This document shows positions 25,941 to 34,742 of a stretch of 64,000 nt of DNA, piece by piece (position 1 is the stretch's first letter; the number at the start of each line of letters is the position of its first letter). The DNA lies in contig PNKX01000004.1 of the NCBI GenBank assembly GCA_013822725.1, positions 62,001-126,000 on the forward strand, in the 5' to 3' direction. Made by a program: the position numbers and the translations under genes. Below the pieces are notes generated by a model, which ran no database searches, was not told the DNA's origin, and saw nothing but the letters and a program-made list of their open reading frames with translations. The DNA is from Pirellula sp. (GTDB lineage Bacteria > Planctomycetota > Planctomycetia > Pirellulales > Lacipirellulaceae).

Positions 25941-27512
25941 CTATCGCGGGTTGGCCGGTGCGTATTCATGTCGTTCGCTGGCAGCGCCGTTCACATACGC
26001 CGTTGCGGCGTTCGTCCCGGCATGACTCGCTTCCTTCGTCGTTCGCATCTTTTCGCAACCAAGCACCAACGCCGTAGTTCCCGCCACGGTGAACGCCAAC
26101 GACAGCGCGCCGACCATCAACTTTGAAGGACTGACCGGCTTCTCGGAGAACGTCGCCGCCTGAGCCTGATTGACGTTCGAGATCCGCTCCGAATCGAGCG
26201 CCTCGTCCATGCGCGCCTGCTCGAGCGCCTCTGCGTACTGAAAGAAATTGGTGCGCGCCAGCGTCCGATTTCGCTCCAACTCGTCAAGCTGGACTTCGAA
26301 TTCGTTCAACTGCTTCAAGTCAGCCAAGGCCTGCTCGCGCTGACCGTTCAGCTCCGACATCTCCGCTTCCAATCCCGCCAGCTGGCTTTCCACTTGAGCC
26401 AGATCGAGCGTCAGCGTGCGATGATTCTCATTGAGGCTGTCGGTCGTCTCCGCGCGTTCGCTTTCTTCGCCATCCACCATTTTTTTGGCGTCGGCGACCT
26501 GATCGCGCGCCGACGCCACCAGCGGATGGTCTTCGCTGTACTTCGATTCGAGATCGAGCAACTTCACCTGCAGTGTATAGAGCTGCGAGCGCAGCGCGTC
26601 GGTCCCTGCATTGGGCATCGTTTTCGTCGACGTATGCAAGCGCTCCGGCATCGCATCGGCATGGCCTTGCAGCGATTTGATCCGGGCTTCGGCGGCGGCG
26701 ATCTGCTGAATCGCCGAATTCCGCCCTAGCTCTATCGTGCTGAGCCTCGTCTCCAGGGTCGAGCGCCGCGCCTCGATCGAGGCGATCCCCATCTTGTTCT
26801 TCGCGTCCCGCAGCGCCGCTTCCGATCCTGCCAGTTCCTTCTCCAAGTCTGATCGCTGATCGGCGAAGAACGACTTCGACCCGCTCGTCCGATGGAGCCG
26901 GACATGTTCGCCGCGGAACGTTTCCACCACGGTCGACATCACCTGTTGAGCCAGCTGCGGCGTTTCAGCGTCGTAGGTCAGGACGATGACCGTCGAATCG
27001 AACTCGGCGTCGACTTCCAGGTTTCGCAGGATCTGAATGATCGCTTCTTCGCGCTTCGAAATCGGATCGATGTTCTTGATGGCGCCGACGACGTAGTGCA
27101 ACGGCGCCATCACCGTATCGGCCAGCCGATTCGGCTCCGCTTGACCCGTCCCCGCCTGACCGAGCACCACTTCCGGCGTCAATTCGTCGACGACTTGCTC
27201 AACGATCGCCCGGCTCTTCATCACTTCAATCGCGGTAGCGATCTCGTTGTCGCGGCCGCTCTGCTGCAGGGCAATCGTCTTTCCCGTCGTCGCAGTCGGA
27301 TCGAGTCGGACGCTCTCGCGTCCCACTTGCAGGAATAGCCGCGCCTCTGAGCGATAGGTGCGCGGTGCGTAGAGCAACACGAGCGTCGCCAATCCCATCA
27401 TCGCCGCCGCGCAGAAAATCGCCTTGAACTTGTGACGGTAAAAGGCGCGTGCGACCGACAACGGGCCAAACGGCATAGGGCGCGGGGGTTGATGCGAAGA
27501 GTGGTTCATCAT
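25941..27512 (-). CDS. Wzz/GumC-type chain-length protein without kinase domain
   Basis: 523 residues. The first hydrophobic helix (~residues 32-50, FKAIFCAAAMMGLATLVLLY) and a second near ~470-490 (LMVGALSLAFTVAGTTALVL) flank a long periplasmic part. The Wzz motif follows the first helix (TYRSEARLFLQVGRESV). The middle is coiled coil (residues ~200-440), with the GNVR-like region RNTLARTNFFQYAEALEQAR near its end. No Walker motifs or Tyr-rich tail follow, so no BY-kinase domain is fused. The first ATG overlaps the preceding stop (ATGA). It likely sets polymer length with the Wzy-like protein. Confidence 0.88.
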   Translation of the reverse strand: MMNHSSHQPPRPMPFGPLSVARAFYRHKFKAIFCAAAMMGLATLVLLYAPRTYRSEARLFLQVGRESVRLDPTATTGKTIALQQSGRDNEIATAIEVMKSRAIVEQVVDELTPEVVLGQAGTGQAEPNRLADTVMAPLHYVVGAIKNIDPISKREEAIIQILRNLEVDAEFDSTVIVLTYDAETPQLAQQVMSTVVETFRGEHVRLHRTSGSKSFFADQRSDLEKELAGSEAALRDAKNKMGIASIEARRSTLETRLSTIELGRNSAIQQIAAAEARIKSLQGHADAMPERLHTSTKTMPNAGTDALRSQLYTLQVKLLDLESKYSEDHPLVASARDQVADAKKMVDGEESERAETTDSLNENHRTLTLDLAQVESQLAGLEAEMSELNGQREQALADLKQLNEFEVQLDELERNRTLARTNFFQYAEALEQARMDEALDSERISNVNQAQAATFSEKPVSPSKLMVGALSLAFTVAGTTALVLGCEKMRTTKEASHAGTNAATAYVNGAASERHEYAPANPR

Positions 27513-28843
27513 GAAAAGGTCTCGACTAACTCAAGTTCGCGAACTGCGGGTTCTGGAATAACTGGCGTGACAGCCTGCGGCGACGCTGATCGCCGCTCCG
27601 CCTCGGCATAGACTTGTTTCAGCACTGTCCACTGGCGCGCCCACGCGAAGTCGCGGGCTCGCTGAATGGCGCCTGCGCTCAACGTCGCCAACAGTTGGCG
27701 ATCAGCGGCGAGCTTCTCGATGGCGGCTCGAAAGCCCTCGATCGCAGAGCGGGGAGTGGCGGCGTCGACTGCTAGAGCGCAACGCGGGGTCATGACGTCG
27801 GCCGCCCCCTGATGATCAAGGCCCACGATCGGCGCGCCGGCAGCGAGCGCTTCAAGCAAGCCGGTCCCCGAGGTGTCGCGGAGACTCGTAAAGGCGAAGA
27901 GGTCGGCCCACGCGTAGAACGGCAACTGTCCGTCGTAGGCGGGCCAGCCGACCCATTCGATGTTCGCAGCAACGCCGAGTTCGTCAGCCAACCGGCGCCA
28001 GCGCGACTCGCACGGCCCCTGGCCGAGGATTCGCAGCTGATACCGAACATCGCTCGGCAGCGCCGCCAACGCCTTCAGCAGCAGGGGCAAACCCTTCCAG
28101 GGCTGGAGCCGGCCCGCCCATAGAATTCGCAGCGGACGCGAGTCGTCCGCGGTACGCGGCGCAGCTTGGGCAAACGCGTCGACGCCTGTCTCCAATTGCA
28201 CGAGCGGCTGAATCTTCAGAGCCCCGGCGAGATCATTCGCTACCGCCCGATTCGCAGCGAGAACGCATCCGGAGTGCTGCGCCGCGCGGCGGACGCGCGG
28301 ATCGAATCGTAGCTGGAGCCCGTTGGCGACATTCCTTACGACTTCTCGCAGCGCGTCACTGCGGCCAATTTCGCCGAGAAACGCCCGCGGAAAGGGTTGC
28401 GTCCCCCCGACCGGCCCCCACACGAACGGCACGCCAAGCTTCCAGCAGTCGCTCGGTTCGCGATAGCCGCAGAAGCTGACGTGATGAACGAGCGAGAAAG
28501 GCCGTTCCGCGTGCAAAACCTGTGCGTGCTGAAACGCCCGACGATGCCAGAGCCGGTAACCGAGATAGTAGAGCCCCGGCGTCGCCATCAACGCTCGTTC
28601 AACTCGATTCAGCGGCAGCAACTCAATGCTCACGCCGCTGTCCTTGAACGACGACGCGACGTTGGCGAGATCGTCAGCGTCGATCGGCGGTCGCGCGCAA
28701 AGGACCGTCACATCGTAGTCACTGGCGGCAGACCGAGCCCGCTGCCAAGTCAGCCGCGACTCCATCGAGTACGCGCGGTCGTAGTGGTAGGCTGTCATCA
28801 ACAGCCTCCGCCGCGTCGTGGGTAGTGGAGTTTGTGCGTCCAT
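27509..28843 (-). CDS. Family 4 glycosyltransferase
   Basis: 444 residues, GT-B fold. N-terminal part: RRLLMTAYHYDRAYSMESRL and VVHHVSFCGYREPS-like segments (here LVHHVSFCGYREPSD) with GVPFVWGPVGG. C-terminal part: RILWAGRLQPWKGLPLLLKA, IEWVGWPAYDGQLPFYAWAD and FTSLRDTSGTGLLEALAAGA with the donor-site Glu. No signal peptide. It is the second gene of the operon, 29 bases after the priming transferase, so it may add the second sugar. Confidence 0.9.
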   Translation of the reverse strand: MDAQTPLPTTRRRLLMTAYHYDRAYSMESRLTWQRARSAASDYDVTVLCARPPIDADDLANVASSFKDSGVSIELLPLNRVERALMATPGLYYLGYRLWHRRAFQHAQVLHAERPFSLVHHVSFCGYREPSDCWKLGVPFVWGPVGGTQPFPRAFLGEIGRSDALREVVRNVANGLQLRFDPRVRRAAQHSGCVLAANRAVANDLAGALKIQPLVQLETGVDAFAQAAPRTADDSRPLRILWAGRLQPWKGLPLLLKALAALPSDVRYQLRILGQGPCESRWRRLADELGVAANIEWVGWPAYDGQLPFYAWADLFAFTSLRDTSGTGLLEALAAGAPIVGLDHQGAADVMTPRCALAVDAATPRSAIEGFRAAIEKLAADRQLLATLSAGAIQRARDFAWARQWTVLKQVYAEAERRSASPQAVTPVIPEPAVRELELVETFS

Positions 28844-28872
28844 CGCTTGTATCGTTTCCGCCGAGCGGTTCG

Positions 28873-29982
28873 CTATCGCATCCCCCGATGAAACAACAGC
28901 GCTGGGAGCGTCAGCACCATCAGTTTGAGGTCTTGCCAGAAACCGGTGCGCTTCGCGTATTGCAGGTCCATCCGCACCCAGTCGTCAAAGCTGACGGAAC
29001 CGCGGCCGGAGACTTGCCATGTGCAGGTCATCCCCGGCGTCACCGTGAGCCGTCGACGTTGCCATGGCTCGCAGGCCTGCGACTCCGCCACGGGCAGCGG
29101 CCGGGGGCCGACCAGCGACATCTCGCCTCGCAGGACGTTCCAGAACTGCGGCAGTTCATCGATGCTCGTCCAGCGGAGCAATCGTCCCAGCCGCGTCGTT
29201 CGCGGGTCTTTACGCAACTTAAACGCCGGTCCGTCCTGCTGACTGAGGGCAAGCAATTCCTCCTTCATCTCCTCCGCGTCCTCATGCATCGTGCGAAGCT
29301 TCCACATCGCGAACGTCCGCCCTCCTAGGCCTTCCCGGCGTTGCACGAAAAAAGCCGGGCCGGACGACGTCAGTTTGATCGCCGCCGCCGCGCCGAGAAT
29401 AATCGGCCCCGCGACGACTAATCCCGCCGCCCCGCCGAGCAGGTCGATCGCGCGTTTCCAGCGGGGAGTCGGCGTTGCGAAGAAGAACTCGCTCGTGGTC
29501 GGTTTGACGACTTCGTCCGACGCCGCGAGTTCCCCGCCTTCTTCAGTCTCGGTATCGAGTTCAGCCTCGTCGTCGCGACTCCGTTGGTGCGGCGGGTAGA
29601 CGAGGACGTCGCATTCGGGACGCGACGGGCCAGGAGGATAGACCTCGCTCAGGTCTGTCGCCACCTTCCAGGCGCCTTCCGTGAGGGTGTCAGGGAGCAA
29701 TACGGCGATACGACCGTCGTCCAACAGGCCGGGAGTATCAGTCACGCGAAGCCGACCCTCGAGCAGCCGCGCCATAAACTTGACGTCGCTGGCCGCGGCA
29801 TGACCATGCGGCAAGCGAATAAGCAACAGCGATAAGACCGAACCGTTTCGGTCGACGCGCATCCGCTCGCAGTCGGCTGCGAAGCGAAATTCTTCATCAT
29901 TAAGTAGAAAGCTCGGTGCGGGCGCAGTCCGCCTAGCGAGCACGCGGGCGTGTAGCCGGCGCACCTGAATGTCCTGAGTCAT
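28873..29982 (-). CDS. Priming sugar transferase with N-terminal GGDEF-like domain
   Basis: 369 residues. Residues ~174-369 are a bacterial sugar transferase (WcaJ/ExoY family): [11 protein letters not shown], one membrane segment (~183-204), [40 protein letters not shown] and GPRPLPV. It would load the first sugar phosphate on undecaprenyl phosphate. In front lies a soluble domain at ~31-125: [19 protein letters not shown] then [14 protein letters not shown], matching the layout of a GGDEF domain in which the active loop is replaced by LDDGR. An acidic linker (~135-165) joins them. The usual four N-terminal helices are absent. The start is ATG 29982; the frame stays open upstream, but that part looks non-coding. 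It is the first gene of the locus. Confidence 0.88.
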   Translation of the reverse strand: MTQDIQVRRLHARVLARRTAPAPSFLLNDEEFRFAADCERMRVDRNGSVLSLLLIRLPHGHAAASDVKFMARLLEGRLRVTDTPGLLDDGRIAVLLPDTLTEGAWKVATDLSEVYPPGPSRPECDVLVYPPHQRSRDDEAELDTETEEGGELAASDEVVKPTTSEFFFATPTPRWKRAIDLLGGAAGLVVAGPIILGAAAAIKLTSSGPAFFVQRREGLGGRTFAMWKLRTMHEDAEEMKEELLALSQQDGPAFKLRKDPRTTRLGRLLRWTSIDELPQFWNVLRGEMSLVGPRPLPVAESQACEPWQRRRLTVTPGMTCTWQVSGRGSVSFDDWVRMDLQYAKRTGFWQDLKLMVLTLPALLFHRGMR

Positions 29983-30497
29983 GTTGGCGTCGGGTGTCCT
30001 GCAGCGTTGCGAAATCAGTGATGCATTCTCAACCGTGGGGGTCCACGGCTGCGGAACAGGTCGCACGGCGGCCGAATCGAACACCGTCGTCCCTCTCGAA
30101 CCACGAGAGCAGCCGACGCGATCCGTTCTGCCGATGAGGCGCATTACCACGCGCTGCTTCGCCGTGCGGGCGTGCAGCCGGTCGCTCCTCTTCCTGATCT
30201 CAGCGAAATAAGCGATGTTGGGTCGTCGCTCCGCGATGCGGATGGGGCGACGACGCCATCGATGGGGCGGGCTTGCGCTCTCGGGCGGGTTTCCATGCTC
30301 GATGTGACGCCAAGGCGCCGGCGGCTCACTTTGTTCCGGACGCGCAACGATCCGAAACAGCGCCACGCGTCGCCAATAGGCGGCGACACGCACGGAGTCG
30401 ATTATAATGAGGGAAAAATGCGCGTCGAACGAATTCGCTGACTTTTCCGCCATCTACGCCCCGTTCCGCCTTCCGAATACACGCTTTTGGCGCACTT
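29983..30497. other. Intergenic region between divergent transcription units; possible shared promoter
   Basis: No gene is supported in these 515 bases. TATAAT occurs at 30413-30418 on the plus strand, and the overlapping ATTATAAT gives TATAAT on the minus strand as well. On the minus strand TTCGAC lies 17 bases upstream of it, a weak -35 match. If used, the polysaccharide operon would have a leader of about 430 bases. This is inference. Confidence 0.35.
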
Positions 30498-31388
30498 ATG
30501 CCGCCTGATCCGCTAACCAAGCCCGCGACGTGCCCCGAGTCGGCTGGAGAATCGCTCCAGCCGCCAGCGTTTTTGTCGGGCAGCCCGACGTTCGTCAGCC
30601 ACTTGGAGGGTGTCGCTTTGTTCGACGCCGACGGCCTCAATCTGGCGGTGGATGCCAATGCAGGCCGCTGGTTCGCCGACGCCCCGCTTGGTGAACGGGA
30701 AGGGCGCCCGACGCTTGCCGATCTTCTGGGTGATGAACTCGCAGCCGCTTGGCTGGCAGAACTATTTGAACTGAGGTCCGTGGAATTTTTGACGGCGACG
30801 TTCCGTTGCACCCGAGAGAATGCTTCGCTGGTGGAGGTGAACATCCGCCGGCTGGACGGGCTGGCCGGGCCGCTCGCCATCGCCACGTTTCGGCCCTCTG
30901 CGTCCGAGTCCCTGCACAGCCGCGACCCGCTGACCGGGCTCCCCGACCGCCGCGCGATCGGCCCCTGGCTCTCCGGATTGCCGCAGGACGGGTTGGGCGC
31001 TCGCCGACCGTTCGCAGTCCTGTTTCTTGATCTCAACGACTTCAAAGACGTTAACGACGCCCACGGGCACGCCGCGGGTGACGCGGTACTGACCGAGTTG
31101 GCCAACCGTTGGTCGAATGCCGTCCGCGACGGCGACTTGGTGACCAGATACGGCGGCGATGAGTTTGTGATCCTGCTGAGGAACGTCGCCGACGTCGACG
31201 CCGCGCAGCCGGTCGTCGAGCGACTGCGGGTCGTAACGCTTGAACCGATTGCAATGGACGGGATCGAGGTTTCTCTCTCGGCGACGATCGGGGTAGCCGT
31301 CAGCGACGAGGGCGACGTCTCGATAGAGAATCTAATCGCTGCCGCCGACGAAGACATGTACGCCCGGAAGCGGCGACGGCCGAAATAG
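30498..31388 (+). CDS. Diguanylate cyclase (PAS-like + GGDEF)
   Basis: 296 residues, soluble. Residues ~33-132 look like a degenerate PAS domain (GVALFDADGLNLAVDANAGRW, TATFRCTRENASLVEVNIRR). Residues ~140-296 are a complete GGDEF domain: DPLTGLPDRRAI, VLFLDLNDFKDVNDAHGHAAGD, and the active site RYGGDEFVILL (GGDEF 219-223). The product-inhibition site RxxD is present as RDGD at 210-213, five residues before GGDEF. It should make c-di-GMP from two GTP and be feedback-inhibited. It is divergent from the polysaccharide operon, whose first protein carries a GGDEF-like domain, so a link to polymer control is plausible. Confidence 0.93.
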   Translation: MPPDPLTKPATCPESAGESLQPPAFLSGSPTFVSHLEGVALFDADGLNLAVDANAGRWFADAPLGEREGRPTLADLLGDELAAAWLAELFELRSVEFLTATFRCTRENASLVEVNIRRLDGLAGPLAIATFRPSASESLHSRDPLTGLPDRRAIGPWLSGLPQDGLGARRPFAVLFLDLNDFKDVNDAHGHAAGDAVLTELANRWSNAVRDGDLVTRYGGDEFVILLRNVADVDAAQPVVERLRVVTLEPIAMDGIEVSLSATIGVAVSDEGDVSIENLIAAADEDMYARKRRRPK

Positions 31389-31447
31389 GTTAGGTTGTCG
31401 GTTGCCGCTCGCTCAGCATCCTCTCCCCTCCCCTGCTGCTCCCCGCC

Positions 31448-32266
31448 ATGGCCGCCACGCCGCTGGTTGAACTCGCGAACGTCGGGAAGACCTACCAGCG
31501 CGGCGCGGTGGCGCTGGCGGGGTTCGATTTGCGGATCGGCGCGGGAGAGTTCGTCAGCCTGCTGGGTCCTTCCGGGTGCGGCAAGAGCACCGCGCTGCGG
31601 ATGATCGCCGGACTGAGCCAGCCGACAAGCGGAACGATCCGCCGTGCTTGGGATCACCAGGCTTCGCCCTCTGCCGGGACCGATTGCCGCGTCCACTGGT
31701 CGCATCCGCTGGGGTGCGTCTTCCAGGAGCCAACGCTGCTGCCGTGGACCTCGGTTTGGAACAATGTCTACCTGCCGTTGCGATTGCGCGGGGTGTCGAA
31801 GGCGGCCTCGAAAGGCCAAGTCGACGAAGCGCTCACGCTGGTCGGGCTCCAGGGGTTCGAGCAGGCGTACCCTCGCGAGCTTTCGGGGGGGATGAAGATG
31901 CGGGCCTCGGTCGCCCGCGCCCTGGTGACGCGGCCGCAGTTGCTCTTGCTCGACGAACCGTTCGCGGCGCTCGATGAGATCACGCGGCTGCGATTGAACG
32001 ACGACCTGCTCTCCCTGTGGCGCGAGCGTCGTTGGGGAGCGTTGTTTATTACTCATAGCGTGTTCGAGTCCGTGTACTTGTCGACGCGAGTGTTGGTGAT
32101 GTCTTCCCGCCCGGGCCGAGTGGTGGAGGAGATCGTCGTCGACCTGCCCGAAGTTCGTACCGCTGAGACGCGGACCAGCGTGCGGTACAACGATCTCTGC
32201 CGCCGAGCGTCGCTCGCGCTGGAACGAGCGACCGCCGACGCGCCGAGCGCCGGGAGGAGCGCATGA
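31448..32266 (+). CDS. ABC importer ATPase, SsuB/TauB-like
   Basis: 272 residues. Walker A GPSGCGKST (40-48), Q-loop FQEP (Gln93), signature LSGGM (145-149), Walker B LLLLDEP (165-171), then the H-loop in ITHSVFESVY. The stretch between the Walker A helix and the Q-loop (~61-88) is longer than usual and polar (RAWDHQASPSAG). The family drives uptake of sulfonates, nitrate, pyrimidines or similar small molecules. It overlaps the permease by 4 bases (ATGA), and the binding protein follows. Confidence 0.92.
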   Translation: MAATPLVELANVGKTYQRGAVALAGFDLRIGAGEFVSLLGPSGCGKSTALRMIAGLSQPTSGTIRRAWDHQASPSAGTDCRVHWSHPLGCVFQEPTLLPWTSVWNNVYLPLRLRGVSKAASKGQVDEALTLVGLQGFEQAYPRELSGGMKMRASVARALVTRPQLLLLDEPFAALDEITRLRLNDDLLSLWRERRWGALFITHSVFESVYLSTRVLVMSSRPGRVVEEIVVDLPEVRTAETRTSVRYNDLCRRASLALERATADAPSAGRSA

Positions 32267-33057
32267 ACGAGCGCTCGCTTTGGATCCGCATTGGCGCCCC
32301 CGCGCTGGTTGGCGCGTTGCTGCTGGCCGCGTGGGAGGCGTGGGTGCGGTACGCCGAACTGCCGAAGTACATTTTGCCGACCCCAAGCGAGGTGGCCTCG
32401 ACGATCGTCGCCCAGTGGGCGGCGCTTGGCCCCGCTTGGATGGTGACGCTGAAAACAATGCTCGTCGCCCTCGCCGCCGCGGTGGTGCTGGGGGTGGCGC
32501 TCGCGGCGCTATTCGCCTCGTCGCGGATTGTGGAGACTTCGCTCTTTCCTTACGCCGTGATGTTGCAGGTGACGCCGCTCGTGGCGGTGGCCCCGTTCAT
32601 CGTGATCTGGATCGGCTGGGAACGGGTGTGGCTGACGCAGCTGGTCTGTGCGTGGATCGTGGCGTTTTTTCCGATCCTCTCGAACACGACGATGGGGTTG
32701 CGAAGCGTCGATCCAGGATTGCGTGATCTCTTCTCGCTCTACGACGCCTCGCGCTGGCAGCGGCTGCGGCTGTTGCTGGCGCCCTCGGCGCTCCCCTATT
32801 TTCTGTCGGGGCTGAAGATCTCCGCCAACCTCGCCCTGGTGGGCGCCGTCGTCGCGGAGTTCGTCACGGGGACGCAGGTCGACAATCCGGGGTTGGCGTC
32901 GACAATCTTTACGAGTCAACTCAACAGCGATACGCCTCTGATGTTCGCGGCGCTGTCGCTGATTTCGCTGACGGGTATTGTGACCTTCTTCGCGATGGAA
33001 GGGTTGAGTCATCTCCTGTTGCGGCGCTGGCATGAGAGCGCCATCGGCGAACGATGA
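32263..33057 (+). CDS. ABC importer permease, SsuC/TauC-like
   Basis: 264 residues with about six membrane helices. The binding-protein-dependent transport signature (EAA loop) is visible around SLYDASRWQRLRLLLAPSAL, and LPTPSEVASTIVAQW is the typical start of this permease family. It forms the inner-membrane channel for the preceding ATPase and the following binding protein, which is 12 bases downstream. Confidence 0.93.
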   Translation: MNERSLWIRIGAPALVGALLLAAWEAWVRYAELPKYILPTPSEVASTIVAQWAALGPAWMVTLKTMLVALAAAVVLGVALAALFASSRIVETSLFPYAVMLQVTPLVAVAPFIVIWIGWERVWLTQLVCAWIVAFFPILSNTTMGLRSVDPGLRDLFSLYDASRWQRLRLLLAPSALPYFLSGLKISANLALVGAVVAEFVTGTQVDNPGLASTIFTSQLNSDTPLMFAALSLISLTGIVTFFAMEGLSHLLLRRWHESAIGER

Positions 33058-33069
33058 TCGAGGATCAAG

Positions 33070-34074
33070 ATGAAAACTCTCCTGACGATATGCCGCGCTG
33101 TGTTGTTCGCGTGGTGGGCAATCGCCGCCGCTTACGGCGCTGATGCGGCCGATAAGGTGACGCTTGCCACCAACTGGCTCGCTCAGCCAGAGTTGGGCGG
33201 GTTCTATCAGGCGGTCGCCGACGGGACCTACGCCCGCCATGGACTGGAGGTGACGATCAAGCCAGGGGGGCCGCTGGTGAACAACCGGCCGCTGCTGGCG
33301 TTCGGGAAGATTGATTTCCTCATCGGAACGAACCTCATCCAACCGTTCGACGCGGCGAAGCAAGAGATCCCGACGAAGGTGGTCGCGGCGTTCTTTCAGA
33401 AAGATCCGCAATGCCTCCTCTCGCATGCCGATGGGCCGTGGAAAACTTGGGACGATTTGAAACAAGCGCCGCTGCTGATGGGGAACGCCGGGCGACAGAC
33501 GTTCTTTCTGTGGTTGCATGACGCCTACGACTTCCCACGGGCCAACTTGCGTCCTTACAACCATAGCCTCGCGCCTTTCTTGAACGACCCCCGCGCCGCG
33601 ATGCAGGGATTCGCCACGGCCGAGCCGGAGCGGATTCGCGAAGCCGCAGGGAAGGAGCCGCGGGTGTTCCTGCTGGCCGATCATGGTTGGAACAGCTACT
33701 CGACGGTGCTGGAGACGCGCAACGACCTGATCGCGAAGAATCCCGACCTCGTTCAGCGGTTCGTCGATGCGTCGATCGTTGGTTGGAACACTTATCTCGA
33801 CGCTGAAGACACCGACGCCGCCGACGTGCTGATCAAGAAGGACAATCCTTCGATGACCGATGGTCTCATTAAGTTCTCGCGTCGCAAGATGGGCGAGCTG
33901 GAGCTCTTGCGAGCGGGCGAGGCGAAGAAGCTGGGGATCGGGGCGATCGACATCGAGCGCGTGAAGTCGTTCTACGCGAAGATGGTCGCGGCGGGGATGT
34001 ATCAGGAAGGGGAGATCGATCCCAGCGAGGCGGTGACGGTGGAGTTTGTGAATAAGGGAGTCGGGGTCGAATAG
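33070..34074 (+). CDS. ABC importer binding protein, NMT1/THI5-like
   Basis: 334 residues. A signal peptide (~1-27, ending AAAYGADA-A) without lipobox Cys suggests a free periplasmic protein. The mature part begins VTLATNWLAQPELGGFYQAV then ADGTYARHGLEVTIKPGGP, the hallmark of NMT1/THI5-like proteins that bind thiamine-pyrimidine precursors, riboflavin or related compounds. I see no TPP or FMN riboswitch upstream and no vitamin gene nearby, so the substrate is open. It completes an ATPase-permease-binding protein operon. Confidence 0.9.
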   Translation: MKTLLTICRAVLFAWWAIAAAYGADAADKVTLATNWLAQPELGGFYQAVADGTYARHGLEVTIKPGGPLVNNRPLLAFGKIDFLIGTNLIQPFDAAKQEIPTKVVAAFFQKDPQCLLSHADGPWKTWDDLKQAPLLMGNAGRQTFFLWLHDAYDFPRANLRPYNHSLAPFLNDPRAAMQGFATAEPERIREAAGKEPRVFLLADHGWNSYSTVLETRNDLIAKNPDLVQRFVDASIVGWNTYLDAEDTDAADVLIKKDNPSMTDGLIKFSRRKMGELELLRAGEAKKLGIGAIDIERVKSFYAKMVAAGMYQEGEIDPSEAVTVEFVNKGVGVE

Positions 34075-34095
34075 TCATTTCTCTCCGACGCCGCC

Positions 34096-34659
34096 ATGTC
34101 TGATGAATTCCTTCGTCATCCCAACCGCATTGCGATCGTCGGAACGAGTTGCGCGGGGAAGTCGACGCTCGCGCGCGAATTGAGTCAGCGGCTTGGCGCG
34201 CCGCATGTGGAGCTTGATGAGCTATTCTGGGGGCCGGAGTGGACGGCGCGATCGCCTGAGGAGTTTGCCGCGAGCGTCGATCGCGCGACGGCGAGTCCGG
34301 CATGGATCGTCGACGGCAACTACAGCGCGGCGCGGGGGCTTGTGCTGCAGCGGGCGACGACCGTCATCTGGCTGAACTATCCGCTCTCAACGCTGATGCG
34401 GCGGGCGGTGAGCCGCACGTTCCGGCGGTTGGTGACGCGCGAACGGCTCTTCAACGGCAATCGCGAACCGCTCTTGGGCTTTCTCCACTGTTATTGGATC
34501 CCGCGGTGGGTGTTGCAGAGCTACCGGCGGTTGCGACGCGAGTATGCGGCCTTATTGGCGTCGCCGGAGTGTGACCATTTAGAAGTCGTCGAGATTCGCT
34601 CGACGCGCGAAGCGGAAGAATTATTGGCGAAAGCGAGGAAAGCAGTCGAGACGCTTTGA
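34096..34659 (+). CDS. P-loop kinase-like protein (adenylate kinase/FlaR type)
   Basis: 187 residues. Walker A is IVGTSCAGKSTLARELSQRLG; HVELDELFWGPEW follows, then WIVDGNYSA and TVIWLNYPLSTLMRRAVSR. This order matches small adenylate-kinase-like proteins often annotated as topology modulation protein or FlaR. The phosphate acceptor is unknown. It follows the ABC operon by 21 bases and may be co-transcribed, though no functional link is evident. Confidence 0.85.
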   Translation: MSDEFLRHPNRIAIVGTSCAGKSTLARELSQRLGAPHVELDELFWGPEWTARSPEEFAASVDRATASPAWIVDGNYSAARGLVLQRATTVIWLNYPLSTLMRRAVSRTFRRLVTRERLFNGNREPLLGFLHCYWIPRWVLQSYRRLRREYAALLASPECDHLEVVEIRSTREAEELLAKARKAVETL

Positions 34660-34742
34660 CCGTGGCCGCAACGGCGAATTCGGGTCGCTTCGCAGAGCCG
34701 CCCCCGGTTTGAAGAACCGAGGGCTAAAATGGGTCGCGAGGG

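Noticed and set aside
31389-31447. Possible thiamine (TPP) riboswitch before the NMT1-type transporter
   Set aside because: The gap of 59 bases is too short and shows no conserved TPP-box sequences.
30326-32458. A 710-codon minus-strand open frame opposite the cyclase and ABC ATPase
   Set aside because: Low-complexity Arg/Ser/Ala sequence without motifs; the plus strand has two well-supported genes there.
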